A stretch of 7,307 nt of DNA from PALSA-894 sp049698215 (GTDB taxonomy: Bacteria; Pseudomonadota; Alphaproteobacteria; Rhizobiales; Xanthobacteraceae). How positions within the stretch are numbered: the first letter of the stretch is position 1; every line of letters begins with the position of its first letter. Shown here one piece after another: positions 1-5,905 of this stretch. A program made the translations under genes and the position numbers. The notes beneath the pieces are model-generated. The model saw nothing but the letters and a program-made list of their open reading frames with translations. It was not told where the DNA came from and did no database searches. Location of the stretch: positions 1 through 7,307 of the forward strand of contig JBAVXH010000421.1 of NCBI GenBank assembly GCA_049698215.1. Reading direction: 5' to 3'.

Positions 1-635
<635 letters not shown>

Positions 636-670
636 TCGCAACGGAAGAGAGACGGTTCGGAAACGACTGA

Positions 671-1549
671 ATGGCCTCACTCAAGGACATGCGGGTCCGC
701 ATCGCCTCCACCAAGGCGACGCAGAAGATCACCAAGGCGATGCAGATGGTCGCGGCGTCGAAGCTGCGTCGCGCCCAGTCGGCCGCCGAGGCCGCGCGCC
801 CCTTCGCGGAGCGCATGGACACGGTGCTCGGCAACATCGCCGCCTCGGTCGCCGGGATGGATACCGCGCCCGCGCTGTTGCGCGGCACCGGCAAGGATCA
901 GGTGCATCTGCTCATCGTCTGCACCGCGGAGCGCGGCCTGTGCGGCGCGTTCAATTCGGCGATCGTGCGGCTCGCGCGCGAGCACGCCAACCGCCTGCAG
1001 GGCGAGGGCAAGACGGTCAAGTTCCTGTGCGTCGGCCGCAAGGGCTTCGAGCAGTTGCGCCGGCTCTACGAGAAGCAGATCGTCGAGGTGATCGAGCTGC
1101 GCTCGGTGCGCAACATCGGTTACGTCAATGCGGAAGCTGTCGCGATGCGCATCCTCGCGCTGTTCGACGAGGGCGCCTTTGACATCGCGACGCTGTTCTT
1201 CTCGCGCTTCAGGTCGGTGATCGCGCAGATCCCGACCGCGCAGCAGATCATCCCGCCGGTGTTCGAGGCGAAGGAGAACGGTGGCGGCGCGGCTGCGTCC
1301 TACGAATACGAGCCGGAGGAAGTCGACATTCTTGACGAGCTCCTGCCGGCCAACATCGCCGTGCAGGTGTTCCGCGCGTTGCTCGAGAACGCCGCGTCCG
1401 AGCAGGGCGCGCGCATGAGCGCGATGGACAACGCGACGCGTAATGCCGGCGAGATGATCCGCAAGCAGACCATCACCTACAACCGCACGCGTCAGGCGAT
1501 CATCACCAAGGAGCTGATCGAGATCATCTCCGGCGCCGAGGCGCTGTAA
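671..1549 (+). CDS. atpG: ATP synthase F1 subunit gamma
   Basis: The gene encodes the central rotor shaft of F1, which couples rotation of the c-ring to conformational change in the alpha3beta3 hexamer. The 292 residues are close to the usual length (E. coli 287). The N-terminal helix reads MASLKDMRVRIASTKATQKITKAM and the C-terminal helix includes MDNATRNAGEMI and ends in ELIEIISGAEAL; in the family these two form the coiled-coil shaft. The middle has the Rossmann-like segment with CTAERGLCGAFNS. The ATG at 671 gives the canonical N-terminus. Its ribosome site is weak: the purine-rich GGAAGAGAG at 643-651 is about 19 nt upstream, so translation may depend on coupling to atpA. The spacer to atpD (1550-1819) is unusually long because it holds an extra small gene. 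Confidence 0.98.
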   Translation: MASLKDMRVRIASTKATQKITKAMQMVAASKLRRAQSAAEAARPFAERMDTVLGNIAASVAGMDTAPALLRGTGKDQVHLLIVCTAERGLCGAFNSAIVRLAREHANRLQGEGKTVKFLCVGRKGFEQLRRLYEKQIVEVIELRSVRNIGYVNAEAVAMRILALFDEGAFDIATLFFSRFRSVIAQIPTAQQIIPPVFEAKENGGGAAASYEYEPEEVDILDELLPANIAVQVFRALLENAASEQGARMSAMDNATRNAGEMIRKQTITYNRTRQAIITKELIEIISGAEAL

Positions 1550-1567
1550 CGAAGCGAGCTAGGGGCC

Positions 1568-1573
1568 TATAAT
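1568..1573 (+). promoter_or_regulatory. Candidate -10 box just upstream of the coiled-coil gene
   Basis: A perfect TATAAT lies 7 bp before the ATG at 1581. Used as a -10 element, it would start transcription at about 1580-1581 and give a leaderless or nearly leaderless mRNA for the small gene, with atpD and atpC downstream. The -35 region is poor: CTGTAA at 1544-1549, 18 bp upstream, matches TTGACA at three of six positions. This is a motif-only call. Confidence 0.25.
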
Positions 1574-1580
1574 CCCGCCC

Positions 1581-1805
1581 ATGAACGATGAAACCACCAA
1601 TGTGGTTCTTGAGCACCTCCGGCGCATCCGCGCTTCACAGGAGCGAATGGAATTGGATGTGGGTGAAATGAAGAGCCGCGTCTCTGCGCTGGAGCAGACG
1701 ACGGGGCAGATATTGAATTCGCTTGGCATCGTGAACCAACGCATGGATCGATTCGACGAGCGATTGTCACGAATTGAAAGGCGCCTCGATTTGATCGAAG
1801 CGTAA
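1581..1805 (+). CDS. Small coiled-coil protein encoded inside the atp operon, function unknown
   Basis: This 74-residue protein is almost entirely one predicted amphipathic coiled coil. From residue 23 to 72 the a/d positions (23, 27, 30, 34, 37, 41, 44, 48, 51, 55, 58, 62, 65, 69, 72) follow an unbroken 3-4 heptad and are M, V, M, V, L, T, I, L, V, M, F, L, I, L, I; only T41 breaks the hydrophobic stripe. There is no signal peptide, membrane segment or cysteine. The C-terminus (RIERRLDLIEA) resembles small hypothetical proteins I recall as scattered in Hyphomicrobiales genomes. The gene sits between atpG and atpD. Its TAA overlaps the atpD ribosome site, so it can be translationally coupled to atpD. 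No ribosome site lies at a normal distance; AGGGG at 1561-1565 is 15 nt from the ATG. Base use is less GC-rich than in the flanking atp genes, suggesting transfer or a dispersed origin. I infer a real gene from the perfect heptad pattern, but its function is unknown. Confidence 0.72.
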   Translation: MNDETTNVVLEHLRRIRASQERMELDVGEMKSRVSALEQTTGQILNSLGIVNQRMDRFDERLSRIERRLDLIEA

Positions 1806-1813
1806 GGAAGAGG
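1804..1813 (+). promoter_or_regulatory. atpD ribosome binding site overlapping the stop of the preceding small gene
   Basis: AAGGAAGAGG is a strong purine-rich Shine-Dalgarno sequence 6 nt before the atpD ATG. Its first two bases are the last two of the TAA ending the 74-residue coiled-coil gene. Ribosomes finishing the small gene would therefore stop exactly on the atpD initiation region, an arrangement typical of translational coupling. Confidence 0.6.
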
Positions 1814-1819
1814 ACCGAC

Positions 1820-3280
1820 ATGGCTGTAGCTACCGGAAAAATCACCCAGGTCATCGGCGCCGTCGTGGACGTGCAATTCGAGGGCCATCTGCCGGCGATC
1901 CTGAACGCGCTGGAGACGAACAATGCCGGGTTGAAATCGGACAGCAATCCGGACGGCCGCCTCGTGCTCGAGGTTGCGCAGCATCTCGGCGAGTCGACGG
2001 TGCGCACCGTCGCGATGGACACCTCCGAAGGGCTGGTGCGCGGGCAGGCAGTCACCGACACCGGGCAGCCGATCGAGGTACCGGTCGGCGACGAATGCCT
2101 TGGGCGCATCATCAACGTGGTCGGCGATCCGATCGACGAGGCGGGCCCGGTGAAGACCGCGCAGAAGCGCGCGATCCATCAGGATGCACCGCTCTACACC
2201 GACCAGTCGACCGAGGCGGAAATCCTGATCACCGGCATCAAGGTCGTGGACCTGCTCGCGCCCTACGCCAAGGGCGGCAAGATCGGCTTGTTCGGCGGCG
2301 CGGGCGTCGGCAAGACCGTGCTGATCATGGAGCTGATCAACAACGTCGCGAAGGCGCACGGCGGCTACTCGGTGTTCGCCGGCGTCGGCGAGCGCACCCG
2401 CGAGGGCAACGACCTCTATCACGAGATGATCGAGTCCGGCGTGAACAAGGACCCGAAGAAGAATAACGGCTCGGCCGCCGGCTCGAAGTGCGCGCTGGTG
2501 TACGGGCAGATGAACGAGCCGCCGGGCGCGCGTGCCCGTGTCGGCCTCTCGGGGCTGACCGTCGCGGAGCACTTCCGCGATCAGGGCCAGGACGTGCTGT
2601 TCTTCGTCGACAACATCTTCCGCTTCACGCAGGCGGGCTCGGAAGTGTCGGCGCTGCTCGGCCGTATTCCTTCCGCCGTGGGTTATCAGCCGACGCTTGC
2701 GACCGACATGGGCGCGCTGCAGGAGCGCATCACCACCACCCAGAAGGGCTCGGTCACCTCGGTGCAGGCGATCTACGTGCCGGCCGACGACCTGACCGAC
2801 CCGGCGCCCGCCACCTCGTTCGCGCACCTTGACGCCACCACGGTGCTCTCCCGCGACATCGCCGCGAAGGGCATCTATCCGGCGGTGGACCCGCTCGACT
2901 CGACCTCGCGCATGCTCACGCCGCTGGTCGTCGGCGAGGAGCATTACGCGGTCGCGCGCCAGGTGCAGCAGGTGCTGCAGCGCTACAAGGCGCTGCAGGA
3001 CATCATCGCGATTCTGGGCATGGATGAGCTCTCGGAAGAGGACAAGATCGCGGTCGCGCGCGCGCGCAAGATCGAGCGCTTTCTGTCGCAGCCGTTCCAT
3101 GTCGCGGAAGTGTTCACCGGCTCGCCCGGCAAGCTCGTTGACCTCGCCGACACCATCAAGGGCTTCAAGGGCCTGGTCGACGGCAAGTACGATCACCTGC
3201 CGGAGTCCGCCTTCTACATGGTCGGCACCATCGAAGAGGCGGTCGACAAGGGCAAGAAGCTCGCGGCCGAGGCGGGGTAA
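1820..3280 (+). CDS. atpD: ATP synthase F1 subunit beta (catalytic)
   Basis: The gene encodes the catalytic subunit of F1, which makes or hydrolyses ATP at the alpha/beta interfaces. All key elements are visible in the 486 residues. The beta-barrel N-terminus is ITQVIGAVVDVQF, and the Walker A loop GGAGVGKT is at 159-166. GERTREG at 190-196 carries the catalytic glutamate (E191). The Walker B strand LFFVD is at 260-264, the family signature PAVDPLDSTS at 354-363, and the DELSEED torque lever at 402-408. An insert between the catalytic segment and CALVYGQ (about residues 208-222) is of the type I associate with Bradyrhizobium-related alphaproteobacteria. The ATG at 1820 has an ideal ribosome site. 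Downstream, a 140-bp spacer with a palindromic repeat separates it from atpC. Confidence 0.99.
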   Translation: MAVATGKITQVIGAVVDVQFEGHLPAILNALETNNAGLKSDSNPDGRLVLEVAQHLGESTVRTVAMDTSEGLVRGQAVTDTGQPIEVPVGDECLGRIINVVGDPIDEAGPVKTAQKRAIHQDAPLYTDQSTEAEILITGIKVVDLLAPYAKGGKIGLFGGAGVGKTVLIMELINNVAKAHGGYSVFAGVGERTREGNDLYHEMIESGVNKDPKKNNGSAAGSKCALVYGQMNEPPGARARVGLSGLTVAEHFRDQGQDVLFFVDNIFRFTQAGSEVSALLGRIPSAVGYQPTLATDMGALQERITTTQKGSVTSVQAIYVPADDLTDPAPATSFAHLDATTVLSRDIAAKGIYPAVDPLDSTSRMLTPLVVGEEHYAVARQVQQVLQRYKALQDIIAILGMDELSEEDKIAVARARKIERFLSQPFHVAEVFTGSPGKLVDLADTIKGFKGLVDGKYDHLPESAFYMVGTIEEAVDKGKKLAAEAG

Positions 3281-3289
3281 CAGCGTTCG

Positions 3290-3401
3290 CCTCACCCTGA
3301 GGAGCCCGCCGCGCGCTTGCGAGGCGGGCGTCTCGAAGGGCGAGGCGGCAACGAGTTCCGGGCCATCCTTCGAGACGCGCTTCGCGCTCCTCAGGATGAG
3401 G
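3290..3401. repeat. Dispersed palindromic repeat, copy 1, between atpD and atpC
   Basis: The outer arms are CCTCACCCTGAGGAGC (3290-3305) and GCTCCTCAGGATGAGG (3386-3401), complementary except for one position that can pair as a wobble in RNA. An inner pair, GCGTCTCGAAGG (3328-3339) with CCTTCGAGACGC (3367-3378), is perfect. The left arm also folds on itself (GCCCGCC 3304-3310 with GGCGGGC 3323-3329), giving a cruciform or clover-like shape. I recognise this as a repeat family scattered in Bradyrhizobium-type genomes; a second copy is at 5906-6048. Here it is transcribed inside the atp operon, ending 8 nt before the atpC ribosome site, so it could affect atpC mRNA stability or level. Confidence 0.85.
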
Positions 3402-3420
3402 GTCGGTTAGAGGGCAAGAC

Positions 3421-3831
3421 ATGGCCACCTTCCACTTCGATCTCGTCTCCCCCGAGAAGCTCCTGTTCTCCGGCGAGGTCGATCAGGTCGACGTGCCGGG
3501 CACCGAGGGCGATTTCGGCGTGCTCGCCGGACATGCGCCGCTCGTCTCGGCGCTGCGGCCCGGCATCATGACGGTCACGGTGAACGGCCAGAAGCAGCGC
3601 ATGGTCGTGCTCGGTGGTTTCGCGGAAGTCTCCGCCGACGGCAAGCTCACGGTGCTTGCCGACCTCGCCGACTCGGTCGAGGAGTTCGATCGCGACGTTC
3701 TTGCGCAGCGCATCACCGCGCAGGAAGAGAAGATCAAGGGCATGCAGGGCAATGCGCTCGATCGCGCGATCGAGCGGCTCGATCATTACAAGCAGATCGA
3801 CAGCCACCTGCAGGGTACGGCGCTGCACTAG
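3421..3831 (+). CDS. atpC: ATP synthase F1 subunit epsilon
   Basis: This is the epsilon subunit, which links the gamma shaft to the c-ring and in many bacteria inhibits ATP hydrolysis. The 136 residues show the N-terminal beta-sandwich with FDLVSPEKLLFSGEVDQVDVPG, GDFGVLAGHAPLV and ALRPG, then a C-terminal helical hairpin from about residue 88 (FDRDVLAQRITAQEEKIKG and DRAIERLDHYKQIDS). The ATG at 3421 follows a purine-rich site (AGAGGG near 3409-3414). It is the last gene of the operon here. Its TAG lies inside a palindromic CTAG shared with the stop of the opposite gene, so no intergenic terminator exists after it. Confidence 0.98.
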   Translation: MATFHFDLVSPEKLLFSGEVDQVDVPGTEGDFGVLAGHAPLVSALRPGIMTVTVNGQKQRMVVLGGFAEVSADGKLTVLADLADSVEEFDRDVLAQRITAQEEKIKGMQGNALDRAIERLDHYKQIDSHLQGTALH

Positions 3832-4367
3832 ACCGCGCAGCGGTCCCGCACGAAGCGCGCGCGTTCCTCGACAGAAACGCGCGGAACCTCCACTAGCTCA
3901 CAGCCTGCATCCGAGTAGGTTCGCGCCAACATCTGATAGGTGCGTTCCGCCTCGTCCAGGGTTTGTTTCCGCTCGGCGTCCTGCGTAAAGATGTCCGGCC
4001 ACGGTGGCGCGATGAAGACGCGTGGATGGTAGCGATAGCGCACGGCCGCTGCCCTCATGTGTGGTGGAACGGGCAGGCCGCACAGCGTCAGGTAGCCGAG
4101 CACATCCAGAATGCCGCGATCGAAGAACACGAGCCCGGCGACCGTTTCGAACGAGCGGTAGGTCTCGATATCGCGTTTGAGCATCTCCTCCGCGAACAGG
4201 CTCCGGTCCGCCCACGGCAGGGCCGTGCCGCCCGCCGCCACCTGCTCCTTGATGATCTGCCGCCCGCTCTCTGGCGCCACGGCGAAACCGCTGCGCGCAA
4301 GCGCGCCGATCAGCGTGCTCTTGCCCGAACTCGGTCCTCCCGTGATCACGATGAATTTGTCCGGCAA
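3828..4367 (-). CDS. P-loop ATPase/kinase-like protein (AAA_28-type), function unknown
   Basis: This cytosolic 179-residue protein has a Walker A loop GGPSSGKST at residues 10-18, directly after the first strand (KFIVITG). A second conserved segment, ESGRQIIKEQ, is at 33-42. A Walker B-like strand ends in VFFDRGILD at 80-88, as in nucleotide-kinase-like P-loop proteins. AERKQTLDEAERTY (131-144) has the form of a basic lid helix. The layout matches small predicted ATPases of the AAA_28 (PF13521) type; the natural substrate is not known to me. The ATG at 4367 has a good ribosome site (GGGAG, 6-7 nt upstream). Its stop overlaps the atpC stop by 4 bp and it diverges from the HExxH-protein gene across 86 bp. 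Family assignment is from motif memory, not a search. Confidence 0.85.
   Translation of the reverse strand: MPDKFIVITGGPSSGKSTLIGALARSGFAVAPESGRQIIKEQVAAGGTALPWADRSLFAEEMLKRDIETYRSFETVAGLVFFDRGILDVLGYLTLCGLPVPPHMRAAAVRYRYHPRVFIAPPWPDIFTQDAERKQTLDEAERTYQMLARTYSDAGCELVEVPRVSVEERARFVRDRCAV
3831..3845. other. Hairpin immediately after the atpC stop codon
   Basis: GACCGC and GCGGTC form a perfect 6-bp stem around a GCA loop, starting on the last base of the atpC stop. It lies within the last codons of the convergent ATPase gene. No T tract follows on the + strand, so it is not a canonical intrinsic terminator; it could protect the 3' end of the atp mRNA. Confidence 0.35.
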
Positions 4368-4388
4368 GCGAGTCTCCCGGTGTGTCGA

Positions 4389-4434
4389 TGCGCAACCTGG
4401 GCTTAACCCTTCAGGCCGATCCTGTCGTTGCGCA
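4389..4434. promoter_or_regulatory. Inverted repeat in the divergent spacer (possible operator)
   Basis: TGCGCAAC (4389-4396) and GTTGCGCA (4427-4434) are perfect 8-bp inverted copies with centres 38 bp apart, lying between the divergent ATPase gene and the HExxH-protein gene. Each contains the self-complementary TGCGCA. The placement suits a shared regulator site, but no clear -35/-10 pair was seen on either strand and chance cannot be excluded. Confidence 0.25.
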
Positions 4435-4453
4435 CCAAAGGTGAGTGGCGATC

Positions 4454-5392
4454 ATGCGTTGGCTGCAACGGTCCATCTTCATCGCGGCGCTCGCGTGCAC
4501 GCCTCTCGCTGCGAGCCCTGGTTCAGCCGTGGAGGCGCAGGATTGCCGCCCCGCCGCCATCGAACGGCTGCGCACCGCCGCCCCCGAAGGCTTCGCGATC
4601 TACCACAAGATCGAGGACAAGGCGTTCTTCCTCAACTGGATCAGCTGCGACGAGGCGGGCCTCGGCCTGCCGACGGCGGTGCACGAATCCGTGCACTACA
4701 TCACGGCCGAGACCGATGCGTTTCCGCTCCTCGGCGGCGGCCAATTGAAGCGGCCGCATGAGGTGTCCGCATTCTTTGCGCCGTCGCTGATCGCGGCAAA
4801 GTTCAAGGCGAACGATTTCGTCACCACCTACCTGCGGCCGGGCGCTGCCAGCTCGTCGAGCGACGTCCTGTATCTGCTCGACGAGCTCAACGCCTACACG
4901 CACGACCTTGCCACCGCGGTCACTCTGCACCGTTCGCACGCGTCCACGGAGGACGGCGATCACGTCGATCATCGCGACGGGCTCGCGGCGCTGATGGCGT
5001 TCGTCGCGCTCTATGCCGAGCGGGCGGAGCAAAGCGAGCCTGCGACCTGGAACGGCTTGCGTGAGCCGCGCGTCGCGCGAACGATGTCCGTGCTGTGGGG
5101 ACAGGCCGAGAAGGCGATGGTGTCCTCGTGCGGGATCCCGAATTTCGGCACGCAGGACAAGGCGCTGATCCGGCAGTTCTGCCAGCGCGGGCCGCAGGCC
5201 GCGCTGCAAAAAATCATCGGACGCGCGCCGGTCTGCCCGGCCGCATGCCTGGCGGGAACGCCAGTCGCGGCGCGCGACATCACGCCGCGCGTCGACATGA
5301 TGCCGACCGGCAGTGTGCGCAGCCCCGCGGCGACGCTCCGTCCGTTCTGGAGCCGCGGCGTCAGCCGCAGCCCGTCGCGCTCAGTGCCTTAG
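4454..5392 (+). CDS. Exported HExxH-motif protein, putative zincin-like metallopeptidase
   Basis: I do not recognise a named family. The 312-residue product begins with a signal peptide: basic MRWLQR, a hydrophobic stretch at 7-20, and likely cleavage after SPGSA or VEA at 25-28, so it should act in the periplasm or outside. HESVH at 77-81, in the context TAVHESVHYITAET, fits the HExxH zinc-site consensus. The acidic motif DELNAYTHD at 143-151 could supply a third ligand (E144), as in gluzincins. A second His/Asp cluster, DGDHVDHRDG, is at 167-176. Six cysteines (31, 65, 226, 243, 261, 265) lie after the signal peptide and could form disulfides. The last 30 residues are rich in Pro, Ser and Arg and look disordered. 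I chose ATG 4454 because AAGGTGAG is 8 nt upstream; GTG 4445 would add three residues. Peptidase activity is an inference. Confidence 0.75.
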   Translation: MRWLQRSIFIAALACTPLAASPGSAVEAQDCRPAAIERLRTAAPEGFAIYHKIEDKAFFLNWISCDEAGLGLPTAVHESVHYITAETDAFPLLGGGQLKRPHEVSAFFAPSLIAAKFKANDFVTTYLRPGAASSSSDVLYLLDELNAYTHDLATAVTLHRSHASTEDGDHVDHRDGLAALMAFVALYAERAEQSEPATWNGLREPRVARTMSVLWGQAEKAMVSSCGIPNFGTQDKALIRQFCQRGPQAALQKIIGRAPVCPAACLAGTPVAARDITPRVDMMPTGSVRSPAATLRPFWSRGVSRSPSRSVP

Positions 5393-5784
5393 TAGCAGCC
5401 GCAGTGCGGCCGCAGATACACGACGCGATTCGTCATGATGTACCGGGGCGACAACCACCGCGTCACGTGGTGATGCACCGGATAGGGCACGCCGACGAGC
5501 CGGGTGTGAACGCGCGTCACCTTGTGAACGTGGACCACTGGCTGGATCCGGGTCACGTGAATGATCGGCTTGATGCGCTTGAAGTACCTGGTGCGCTGCA
5601 CGTCGCGATACTTCGTGATGTGCTTGTGCACCGTCCTGGTCTTGTGCGTGTACGACGGCGGAAGCGGGCCGCAATTCGCGCAACCGTGACCGCGTCGATG
5701 ATGCGCATTTGCATCGGTGGCGGAGCCGACGAGTGCGCCGCCGACCATCAATGCGGCAGACAGCGCAGTTACAAACTTCAACAT
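5389..5784 (-). CDS. Small exported His/Cys-rich protein, function unknown
   Basis: This 131-residue protein has a clear signal peptide: MLKF, hydrophobic residues 5-21, and an A-x-A site before residue 28 (DANA then HH). The mature part has 14 histidines in about 104 residues and is strongly basic. It opens with HHRRGHGCANC (CxxC at 35-38) and ends with HCGCY (128-131), both plausible metal-binding clusters. The middle (47-110) is a loose series of strand-like segments with alternating Val/Ile and His/Arg/Lys, such as IIHVTRIQPVVHVHKVTRV. I recall similar uncharacterised secreted proteins in Bradyrhizobium-type genomes but no experimental function. The ATG at 5784 has GAGGGTG about 5 nt upstream. 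The stop overlaps the stop of the opposite HExxH-protein gene by 4 bp. Metal binding is an inference from composition. Confidence 0.78.
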   Translation of the reverse strand: MLKFVTALSAALMVGGALVGSATDANAHHRRGHGCANCGPLPPSYTHKTRTVHKHITKYRDVQRTRYFKRIKPIIHVTRIQPVVHVHKVTRVHTRLVGVPYPVHHHVTRWLSPRYIMTNRVVYLRPHCGCY

Positions 5785-5820
5785 TTACACCCTCACACTG
5801 CCTCACGAGCGCCGCACCGT

Positions 5821-5850
5821 ATGCTAGGAACTTGTCTTACGGTGGGGCAA
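5821..5850 (-). promoter_or_regulatory. Candidate promoter of the His/Cys-rich protein gene
   Basis: Read on the - strand, TTGCCC (5850-5845) and TAGCAT (5826-5821) are separated by 18 bp, each matching the sigma-70-type consensus at four of six positions. The -10 lies about 37 bp before the ATG at 5784. This is a motif-only call with modest matches. Confidence 0.28.
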
Positions 5851-5870
5851 CAGCGGAATTGGGTTAAGAG

Positions 5871-5897
5871 GCCACAGAAACCGGGTGTGGCATTTTT
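5871..5897 (+). terminator. Candidate rho-independent terminator on the + strand
   Basis: GCCACA (5871-5876) and TGTGGC (5886-5891) form a perfect 6-bp stem with a 9-nt loop, followed by A and five T (5893-5897). It is oriented to stop + strand transcription. The nearest + strand gene ends at 5392, so such a transcript would already have crossed the whole opposite His/Cys-rich gene. The stem is short, so efficiency is uncertain. Confidence 0.4.
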
Positions 5898-5905
5898 GCA
5901 TCAGA

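Noticed and set aside
1559..3295. 578-codon open frame on the - strand opposite atpD
   Set aside because: It is a GC-driven shadow of atpD. Its product is Arg/Leu/Asp-rich with no recognisable fold, and atpD is unambiguous on the other strand.
2829..3410. 193-codon + strand frame overlapping the end of atpD and the repeat
   Set aside because: It is a shifted frame of atpD. Its Ser/Arg-rich translation is typical of out-of-frame GC-rich coding DNA.
4445..4453. GTG at 4445 as the start of the HExxH protein
   Set aside because: It would add only three residues and would lie on the ribosome site AAGGTGAG that suits ATG 4454. It cannot be strictly excluded.
4484..4498. Lipobox-like ALAC at residues 12-15 of the HExxH protein
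   Set aside because: The -3 position is Ala, the hydrophobic core before it would be very short, and a normal signal peptidase I site follows at 25-28.
4177..4761. 194-codon + strand frame opposite the ATPase gene
   Set aside because: It runs antisense to the P-loop gene, then out of frame into the HExxH gene. It has no ribosome site or domain pattern.
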